Assembly (NCBI RefSeq): GCF_031143425.1 | Contig: NC_090447.1 | Coordinates: 28,548,238 to 28,612,237 of the forward strand | DNA: 64,000 nt | Direction: 5' to 3' | From: Pleurodeles waltl | Lineage: Eukaryota > Chordata > Amphibia > Caudata > Salamandridae | Shown here: in pieces, positions 48,223 through 57,460 of the stretch | Position numbering within the stretch: the stretch's first letter is position 1 | Layout: each line of letters starts with the position of its first letter | Notes under the pieces: generated by a model | Database searches by the model: none | Told to the model about the DNA's origin: nothing | Seen by the model: only the letters and a program-made list of their open reading frames with translations | Program-made: the position numbers and the translations under genes

Positions 48223-50520
48223 CTGCAAAGAAAAAAAAAGAATGCAACTTCTGAGTGTAGCCTAAAATGTTACTTCATTTCAGCCCAAAGGGACAACTTA
48301 ATGACCTGTATCCTCGGGAAACACATGATAAGAGGACGTCTGTATTATTTACTCATTTGCAGGTTTTAATCCAAGAAAGTTGAATAAACTGAAAAGCCCT
48401 TTGATGCCATGAATATATGATTTACATTTTGACTAGCATGACCTTTAGTAATAGTTCAAACATTTCCATGACTCCAGAAACGACGAGGCTGGCAACCAAC
48501 CCTGAGGTAGCCAGTCTAGAAATTACAGTCACTACCCACGCATCAAAACTTTGTGATCAGAACTGACAATGAAGAGCAGTATGAATCCCCACCCCAAAAT
48601 TGGATTTGACAACAAGCTCTTAGCCAACCACCAAGTGCACCCTGGAGAGCTATAGGAGATCTCTAGTGTGCTGGATGCAGAATATTGACTTGATAGGCCT
48701 CTCTGAGAGAATGGTGGCCCACAAAGCATAGCAATAATCCAAGTGGAGACTATAAAGTGCAAAGAAATCTCAGGCACTACTTCTCCATCCTTCCAACACC
48801 TATCACAAGATGCTCCTCTAACCAAAATAACTCTTTAATGTAGATCCAATGGACAGTAAACCACGATACGTGCCTGCCACCTGCTTAGAAGGTACCAACA
48901 GCCAGCTCATGTTTACCCAGTGCAACGGTCAAATGCTTTTTCTTTTAATGGACCACGCCCCAAACAATCATAAAAATGTGACTAGACATGCAGGTCAAGT
49001 AACTTGAATAATCTACTCGACAATAACTAACATAGTTGACCCGTAAACAGGTTTCAAATTGTGTGATGCTAGGCAAATATTTTAGTTTACAGAGTTGTCT
49101 TTCTTCATTCTCACATGAGAATAACTTCAAATATGTGAGCGCAGTATTTCTGCTGTACAAAAAAACTTCTATGCTTCATTAAATAGACTAAACATTTGTA
49201 CCATGTATAAAAAGATTCTAGCCCACATATGGGGACACATGATCCATTACTTGCCTCAGTTTACGAATAGCTTTGCTAACAGGGCAGCGAGTATGTTTTA
49301 AAACTCACTTTTAATAAATATATCACTAAAGCATGATGTGGTCAAACACAGTCATTTACAGATCGAAAATTTCCAAGAAATGTCCAAAATCCTTCTAACT
49401 TGCAGCTTTAATGATAAAACTGTATAATGTATTACCAAATCTGTGAAAATCTGGTTTCAGAAAATACATGTATTCTTTGCACATCAATAAGTAAAGTGTT
49501 CTGATCTGTTTTCACCCTATTAAACTATTATTTCATCACACAGAAGTACAAACAAAGGGCTTTCACAATCACTGAAATATATTTTGAAATGTTTGTATGG
49601 ATGACTTAGGTATATAAATGTTGTGTGTTAGGAAAAAACTGACAAAATCCTGAAACTCTGCAGCCAGAAGGAAAATCAATTATAAGAAACTCACTTTTCA
49701 CCTCCGTCTCTGAACTCAGAGCAAATGTGACAATAACTAAATTTAAAGGCCTACTTCACTTTCTGACTGAACAGAACACCTGATCTATGTAAAATTGCCA
49801 GAAGGGGAGAGTAAGTCCTAAAAAAAAAAGCTTGATCTGATAAAACAGGACTCGCCATAGCGAGTAGAATTTGAGGCCTGTGGACGGACCAGATACAAAA
49901 AATTAAGCAGAGGTAACCAACAACCTGGATATCCTAGATTTCAATCACTTAAAAATAATCCCACTTATAGCGTGGACATAATTAAGACCAAATATCCAGG
50001 CTGCGTATTGCCTTTGACATCACAAACATAACATCCACCTTAGAAATTGCGACTTCTTGGCTTCTCAATCTACTCCCTTATCCGAAAAATAGCCAAATCA
50101 TCCTTTTGAGTTTCATTCAACCAGCTTTGGTCCTCTGCTGTAAGAATCTCTAAATCAGAGTCTTTCTAGCACTGTGAAATCATAATCTTGTATTGCTTCA
50201 ATGCTAATGTTCCCTTGAACCTGTATTGTTGTAGAAACTAAGACTTTGTGTTAGCTCTATAAAGTTTGTTTTCACAACCACGGGTGACACGAGTGAACTT
50301 AGTTCAATGCACCAACACTTGAATGTGAAAAACAGGTTATTGTTGCCCCATAGAACCCCACCAAACACTTATATGAGGTGGAGTCAATTATTTTGGGTTA
50401 CTAACAGGCTCTAATCGAGGGACACAGCAATGACTGGAAACAACCCTATTTCGTTCTCTTGAATATCGCACACAAAGTGCATTATGAAAAAGACACTAAC
50501 TAAAAAGCATTTTATTTTAG
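48223..50520 (-). other. Presumed TIMM10B intron with a small L2-like remnant
   Basis: No exon with the first CX3C motif was found here. Around 48825-48500 the minus strand reads broken L2-like text (a LDYCYAL block, akin to SRLDYCNAL), so an old LINE fragment is likely. The rest is AT-rich without motifs. Confidence 0.4.
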
Positions 50521-50523
50521 CAA

Positions 50524-51240
50524 TTAAAAAAATGTATTAAGTGCGGAGGATGTTGCGAATGGGGCCATGTAAATGTTGAAGACGGTAGGGCTGAGGGAGG
50601 GTCCTTGGGGGATCCCGCAGATGATCTTGGTTGCTGGGGACTGGAAGGGAGGGAGGTGAACTTTCTGGGTTCTTTCGGCGAGGAAGGAGGTGAGCAAGTC
50701 TAGGGCCTTGTGCTGGATTCCTGCGTTGGAAAGGCGTGCGCGGAGGATTTGGTGGCAAACAGTGTCCAAGGCTGCCGAAAGGTCCAGGAGGATGAGAGCG
50801 ACAGTCTCGCCCTTGTCGACTCTCATTCTGATGTCGTTGGTGCAGGCGATGAGGGCGGTCTCAGTGCTGTGGTTCTTGCGAAATCCAGACTGGGAGGCGT
50901 TGAGTGCGTCGTTTTCCTCTAGGAAGTGAGACAGTTGGGCATTCACTATCTTCTCAGCTACCTTGGCGGGGATGGGGAGAAGAGAGATGGTGCGGTAGTT
51001 GGTTAGGTCTTCCAGGTGTGCTTTGGGTTTTTTGAGGAGTGCGGTGTCTTCGGCGTGCTTCCAGGTGTCTTGGAAGGTTGCGGCGGCGAACGAGCTGTTG
51101 ACTACGGCACAGAGCTGGGGAGCCATGATTGGGCTGGCCTTGTCTAAGATGTGGTGGGGGCAGGGGTCTGTGGGGGAGCCTGAGTGGATGGAGTTCATGA
51201 CGAGGCGTTGAATCACTTTTCGGTGAGTAGCATGCTACTC
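50524..51240 (-). pseudogene. L2-like LINE reverse transcriptase, inverted 5' part
   Basis: This is an uninterrupted minus-strand frame of 230 codons: GSPTDPCPHHIL, YRTISLLPIPAKVAEKI, NASQSGFRKNHSTETAL, LLDLSAALDTV (the usual FDTV Phe is Leu) and CGIPQGPSLSPTVFNIYMAPF. It stops just before the YADD box would appear. The missing downstream half is found in the opposite orientation at 52436-53292. Confidence 0.88.
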
Positions 51241-51720
51241 CGGAACCCAAAAGGATTAGTGGGGGGATTAGTATAGGGAAATATGAGTACAGTATTAGTA
51301 TGAGTTAATTTGAGCGGAAGATATGGGAGTTTGTTAGTTGGATTGAAAAGAGTAATGGAGGGATAAAGGAAGGAAGAATCCAGAAGTGTTAATTGGATGA
51401 GGCTTGGGATGAGTAAAGGGGAAATGGAGGAAGGAAGAGTCTGTAGAAAGAGGTTAGTGGGATCATAGTAGTAGAAGGGGATTAAGATGAGTCAACGGTG
51501 AGGTAAATGAGGGAGAATTTAGTAAGGTTGTTTGGGAGATCATAGTAGCAAACTGGGGTTTGGGGTGAGCCAGGAGGGGTAGAGAAGGGAAGAGCTTAGG
51601 TAGGGTCATTTTCGAGACTATATTAGAATGGGTTTGGGATCAGTCAGAGTGGGGATGGAGGATAGATTGATAGAGGTATAGGGTGATGGGGAGACAGAGT
51701 AAAGCTTATGAAAGAGTACT
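51240..51720 (+). other. Strongly C-poor, G/A-rich segment
   Basis: For almost 480 bp the plus strand has very few C residues, with recurring blocks such as TTGGGATGAGT, GGAGGAAGGAAGAG and GATCATAGTAG at loose 50-90 bp intervals. It has no coding features. It probably arose from a degenerate tandem repeat. Confidence 0.5.
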
Positions 51721-52435
51721 TTTTTTTAAAATCTATTTTACACCAGGACTAGAGTAATAAATAGATACGTAAATACATAGTAGGGGAATATATGTGTAAG
51801 GAATTTAATAATGGATATAATATTTTGAGATTTAAAGTTGTATAAACAGACTTTCAAGATTGGTAATATTTGAAGTTAATTAAATTGTGTACTTTTCTAT
51901 CATTATTTTATCTTTCCTCAATATTTCAATAGCGAAATGCTTGCAGATAAATAGTTAAGATGGCTTTTGCTGATTGTGATAGGTAAAATGAAAACCAAGA
52001 TTCATAAGTATCAAATCTAACAATTTATTTAGGAACTATGTAATGACCTATGGGCATGTTAAGCATATACACACATGTAAATACACAAGACATACATACA
52101 GTCATTATACATACAGACACACACATACACTTAACTGTGAGTAAAATATACATTTGTTAAACAGACTTAGAGTATGTATATATTTTAATCAGATTATAAA
52201 TGTTTACCAACACAGGCATATGCAGTCCATTGCTGTTTGGATACAGTGGTTATGAAGGAAAGAGCCAACTCTTGAGTAGTCTTCAGCAGATAAGATACTT
52301 ATCCTTGGATCTTATATTTGGGGGTAATGAATTTCATAGTTTGGCCGCTTGAGTAGAGGAGGAAGTACCACCTATTGTCTTTTTCTTGAATGGTGGTGTT
52401 TTAAGGCAGGGTGCCAATCTTGAGTGGAGGTTTCT
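51721..52435. other. No recognisable gene or element
   Basis: This is AT-rich DNA with a CACACATA-rich patch near 52068-52130, between the two halves of the LINE. Confidence 0.4.
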
Positions 52436-53292
52436 TTGTTGAATCTATTTGGTGATGTTCCAAATGGACGACAGCAAGCCACCTCAAACTTAACTCCAAC
52501 AAAGCAGAGATCATCATCTTCGTCCCCAACAAGACGGTATGGGACGACTCCTGGTGGCCCACCGCCCTCGGATCACCCCCAACACCCTCCACCCACGCAT
52601 GCAACCTCAGCATCATCCTAGACTCCTCTCTCCCCAAGGCCCAGTAAATCAAAACTATATCATCCGCCTGTTTCAACACCCTTCGCATGCTGCGGAAGAC
52701 CTTCAAATAGATTCCCATAGAAACCAGAAAAAACGTCACCCAGGCACTCATCAGCAGCAGATTAGACTACGGAAACGCCCTCTACGCTGGCACCACAGCC
52801 AAGCTTCAGCAGAAACTCCAGCGTATCCAGGACGCAGCCGCAAGTCTCATCCTCACCCTCCCACGCCACAAACACATCTCCGCTCACCTCAGATCCCTTC
52901 ACTGGCTGCCCATCAGAAAAAGGATCGTCTTCAAAGTCCTCATCCATGCTAACAAATCCCTCCACAACACAGGACCAGCCTACCTCAACAAATGAGTGAA
53001 CTTCCACACACCCACTCGTCTCCTTCGCTCTGGTGACCTTGCCCTCGCCACAGTCCCACGCATCCAACGTACCACCTCCGGAGGCAGATCCTTCTCCTAC
53101 CTCACCTCCAAGACATGGAACTCCCGCCCCACCAACCTACGCAAGACCCAGGACCTCCTGAATTTCAGAAAGCTCCTAAAAACATGGCTTTTTGAGCAGT
53201 AATATGGCATCCCCCACCCCCCCAAACACGCCTTGAGACCCTTCCGGGTGAGTAGCACGCTTAATAATTTTTTTGACTGATTGATTGATTGG
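52436..53292 (+). pseudogene. L2-like LINE ORF2 C-terminal part and 3' end
   Basis: The plus strand reads LNSNKAEIIIFVPNK, LIISSRLDYGNALYAG-like text, LQRIQDAAASLIL, LHWLPIRKRIVFKVL and RSFSYLTSKTWNSRP, ending in LLKTWLFEQ and a stop. A few frame breaks and stops occur (near 52650, 52710, 52997). The 3' end carries a TTGACTGATTGATTGATTGG repeat, as L2-type elements often do. It is the downstream half matching the inverted segment at 50524-51240. Confidence 0.88.
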
Positions 53293-53299
53293 TCAGGGG

Positions 53300-54119
53300 T
53301 AGTAATTACAATTATAAATATCATTCTGAATGAGCAGGCAAGGTAGAAAGGAAAAATGGTACCCTCAAGAACACAACATCTTAGATATGCTCAGAGACTA
53401 ATCTGCGAAGGCCTGATGCTCTACCGTTGATACTATGGTCCCTCAAAGTTATTCCCTCTCTGAAGTCGGAGTTGAGCCCAAATGAAACAGTCATAGTGTG
53501 GTCTCACTTGGTGATTCTCCAGCCCGCTCACTGGCACGCCGGTAACACGCCTGAACTCTCTTGGACTAGGGTGGGACTACGTCCCCCAGTCACCACTGTG
53601 GCAGAGCATGCCACCAAATGACATTGTGCTCTTAAGCGCACTACTGTTCCTGCAGAGCGGGACTCACGCAGGGCATGGCCGGGCCAGCCTTTGCCCAACA
53701 CCACCCAAAAGAGGCCAGACACTCCCTCATCCATATGGAATCACTAACTACAAGGACTTTCACATTGCCTGTTACTGTTGGTTACCACTGATTAATACTA
53801 ATATAATGGGCAGGGCAAAGGCTACAGAAAGCTCGAAATCTCCTACAATTGCTAAAATATCAAAGAAATCAGTTTGGGGAAACTGTAGGCCCGCCCACTA
53901 ATGCTGCAAGAGACTGTACTCTTGAGAACATTGATGATTTAATTGAAGAAATCCAATCTATACCAAGTACAAAGGCAACCTCTATGAGGTGGCAGGTCAA
54001 GCCAGACCAAAGATCCTGACATGTTTAAGAAAAACAGACCTTCACATGTTAATAATGACAGGGATACAGACGGCCCAAGGGAGTTCCCTCAACAACCTTG
54101 TAGAAACTAGTAACAGTCA
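53300..54119 (+). other. Target sequence of the LTR element, probably an old LINE 5' part
   Basis: Frames here (KATESSKSPTIAKISKK and onward) and on the other side of the LTR element (DNLKILLVTLCARLKIN at 63505-63555, helical) look like a broken coiled-coil ORF1. I infer that the LTR element landed inside an older repeat. No confident family assignment is possible. Confidence 0.3.
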
Positions 54120-54124
54120 AGCCC
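54120..54124. repeat. Target-site duplication (AGCCC), left copy
   Basis: It is identical to 63268-63272 and lies directly outside the 5' LTR. Confidence 0.92.
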
Positions 54125-57100
54125 TGTGAGAAAGTAGCCTCTTTCTAGCCTTGTTACCCCCCACTTTTGGCCTGTTTGTGAGTGTATGCCAGGGTGTTTT
54201 CACTGTCTCACTGGGATCCTGCTAGCCAGGGCCCAGTGCTCATAGTGAAAACCCTATGTTTTCAGTATGTTTGTTATGTGTCACTGGGACCCTGCTAGTC
54301 AGGACCCCAGTGCTCATAAGGTTGTGACCTATATGTATGTTCCCTGTGTGGTGCCTAACTGTCTCACTGAGGCTCTGCTAATCAGAACCTCAGTGGTTAT
54401 GCTCTCTCATTTCTTTCCAAATTGTCACTAACAGGCTAGTGACCAATTTTACCAATTTACATTGGCTTACTGGAAGACCCTTATAATTCCCTAGTATATG
54501 GTACTGAGGTACCCAGGGTATTGGGGTTCCAGGAGATCCCTATGGGCTGCAGCATTTCTTTTGCCACCCATAGGGAGCTCTGACGATTCTTACACAGGCC
54601 TGCCACTGCAGCCTGAGTGAAATAACGTCCACGTTATTTCACAGCCATTTTACACTGCACTTAAGTAACTTATAAGTCACCTATATGTCTAACCTTTACC
54701 TGGTAAAGGTTAGGTGCAAAGTTACTTAGTGTGAGGGCACCCTGGCACTAGCCAAGGTGCCCCCACATTGTTCAGAGCCAATTCCCTGAGCTTTGTGAGT
54801 GCGGGGACACCATTACACGTGTGCACTACATATAGGTCACTACCTATATGTAGCTTCACAATGGTAACTCCGAAAATGGCCATGTAACATGTCTATGATC
54901 ATGGAATTGCCCCCTCTATGCCATCCTGGCATAGTTGGCACAATCCCATGATCCCAGTGGTCTGTAGCACAGACCCTGGTACTGCCAAACTGCCCTTCCT
55001 GGGGTTTCACTGCAGCTGCTGCCAACCCCTCAGACAGGCATCTGCCCTCCTGGGGTCCAGCCAGGCCTGGCCCAGGATGGCAGAACAAAGAACTTCCTCT
55101 GAGAGAGGGTGTGACACCCTCTCCCTTTGGAAAATGGTGTGAAGGCAGGGGAGGAGTAGCCTCCCCCAGCCTCTGGAAATGCTTTGTTGGGCACAGAGGT
55201 TCCCAATTCTGCATAAGCCAGTCTACACCGGTTCAGGGACCCCTTAGCCCCTGCTCTGGCGCGAAACTGGACAAAGGAAAGGGGAGTGACCACTCCCCTG
55301 ACCTGCACCTCCCCTGGGAGGTGTCCAGAGCTCCTCCAGTGTGCTCCAGACCTCTGCCATCTTGGAAACAGAGGTGCTGCTGGCACACTGGACTGCTCTG
55401 AGTGGCCAGTGCCACCAGGTGACGTCAGAGACTCCTGCTGATAGGCTCCTTCAGGTGTTAGTAGCCTATCCTCTCTCCTAGGTAGCCAAACCCTCTTTTC
55501 TGGCTATTTAGGGTCTCGGTCTCTGGGGAAACTTCAGATAACGAATGCAAGAGCTCATCCGAGTTCCTCTGCATCTCTCTCTTCACCTTCTGCCAAGGAA
55601 TCGACTGCTGACCGCGCTGGAAGCCTGCAAACCTGCAACATAGTAGCAAAGACGACTACTGCAACTATGTAACGCTGATCCTGCCGCCTTCTCGACTGTT
55701 TTCCTGCTTGTGCATGCTGTGGGGGTAGTCTGCCTCCTCTCTGCACCAGAAGCTCCGAAGAAATCTCCCGTGGGTCGACGGAATCTTCCCCCTGCAACCG
55801 CAGGCACCAAAAAGCTGCATTACCGGTCCCTTGGGTCTCCTCTCAGCACGACGAGCGAGGTCCCTCGAATCCAGCAACTCTGTCCAAGTGACCCCCACAG
55901 TCCAGTGACTCTTCAGTCCAAGTTTGGTGGAGGTAAGTCCTTGCCTCACCTCGCTGGGCTGCATTGCTGGGAACCGCGACTTTGCAGCTACTCCGGCCCC
56001 TGTGCACTTCCGGCAGAAATCCTTTGTGCACAGCCAAGCCTGGGTCCACGGCACTCTAACCTGCATTGCACGACTTTCTAAGTTGGTCTCCGGCGACGTG
56101 GGACTCCTTTGTGCAACTTCAGCGAGCGCCGTTTCACGCATCCTCGTAGTGCCTGTTTCTGGCACTTCTCCGGGTGCTACCTGCTTCAGTGAGGGCTCTT
56201 TGTCTTGCTCGACGTCCCCTCTCTCTTCAGGTCCAATTTGCGACCTCCTGGGCCCCAGCAGCGTCCAAAAACGCCAAACGCACGATTTGCGACTAGCAAG
56301 GCTTGTTGGCGTCCTTCCGGCGGGAAAACACTTCTGCACGACTCTCCAAGGCGAGAGGGATCCGTCCACCAAAGGGGAAGTCTCTAGCCCTTTTCGTTCC
56401 TGCAGAAACCTCAGCTTCTTCTGTCCAGTAGAAGCTTCTTTGCACCCGCAGCTGGCATTTCCTGGGCATCTGCCCATCTCCGACTTGCTTGTGACTTTTG
56501 GACTTGGTCCCCTTGTTCCACAGGTACCCTAGATTGGAAATCCACAGTTGTTGCATTGCTGGTTTGTGTCTTTCCTGCATTATTCCTCTAACACGACTTC
56601 TTTGTCCTTAGGGGAACTTTAGTGCACTTTGCACTCACTTTTCAGGGTCTTGGGGAGGGTTATTTTTCTAACTCTCACTATTTTCTAATAGTCCCAGCGA
56701 CCCTCTACAAGGTCACATAGGTTTGGGGTCCATTCGTGGTTCGCATTCCACTTTTGGAGTATATGGTTTGTGTTGCCCCTATCCCTATGTTTCCCCATTG
56801 CATCCTATTGTAACTATACATTGTTTGCACTGTTTTCTAAGACTATACTGCATATTTTTGCTATTGTGTATATATATCTTGTGTATATTTCCTATCCTCT
56901 CACTGAGGGTACACTCTAAGATACTTTGGCATATTGTCATAAAAATAAAGTACCTTTATTTTTAGTATAACTGTGTATTGTGTTTTCTTATGATATTGTG
57001 CATATGACACTAAGTGGTACTGTAGTAGCTTCACGCGTCTCCTAGTTCAGCCTAAGCTGCTCTGCTAAGCTACCATTATCTATCAGCCTAAGCTGCTAGA

Positions 57101-57189
57101 CACCCTATACACTAATAAGGGATAACTGGGCCTGGTGCAAGGTGCAAGTACCCCTTGGTACTCACTACAAGCCAGTCCAGCCTCCTACA
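54125..57189 (+). repeat. 5' LTR, 3065 bp
   Basis: It begins TGTGAGAAAGTAGCC and ends CCAGCCTCCTACA. A polyadenylation signal AATAAA lies at 56944-56949, followed by a GT-rich stretch, so the R-U5 border is probably near 56970. TATTTA at about 55504 could serve as a TATA-like element. A strong donor GAG|GTAAGT (55933) and a pyrimidine-rich acceptor (TTGTTCCACAG ending 56523) define a possible 591-nt intron within the transcribed LTR. Open frames of up to 270 codons on the minus strand (56477-55665) and 202 codons on the plus strand (55924-56532) have no recognisable domain. Confidence 0.93.
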
Positions 57190-57190
57190 T

Positions 57191-57208
57191 TGGTGGCAGC
57201 GGTGGGAT
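57191..57208 (+). promoter_or_regulatory. Primer-binding site for tRNA-Leu
   Basis: TGGTGGCAGCGGTGGGAT starts one base after the 5' LTR. It is complementary over 18 nt to the 3' end of vertebrate tRNA-Leu(AAG-type), which ends ATCCCACCGCTGCCA plus CCA. It would prime minus-strand cDNA. Confidence 0.85.
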
Positions 57209-57460
57209 AAGTGCTTTGAGACTACTTACCACTCTTGTCATTGTACTTTTCATAAGAGAAAAATATACAAAACAAGGTCAGTGTATATACACATAGCCAA
57301 AAAGTTTTGCATTTCCTCTTTTCACTCTTTTCTAAGTGCTGAAAAGTACTTCTAACTTTCTAAAAAGTTCTAAAAAGTTTTAAAAGTTTTTTTCTCTGTC
57401 TTTCTAAAAAGCTCTGACAAACTTTTTATCTTTTACTATCACTTTAACTCTCTCTAAAAA
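57209..57460 (+). other. gag leader with TTCTAAAAAG repeats
   Basis: The 252-nt untranslated leader ends in a run of imperfect TTCTAAAAAGT units (about 57358-57460) with poly-pyrimidine stretches. It may hold packaging signals; none can be identified by eye. Confidence 0.5.

Noticed and set aside
55924..56532. 202-codon plus-strand LTR frame as a gene
   Set aside because: It has no recognisable domain and crosses a likely splice donor. The matching region of the 3' LTR is shifted by an insertion.
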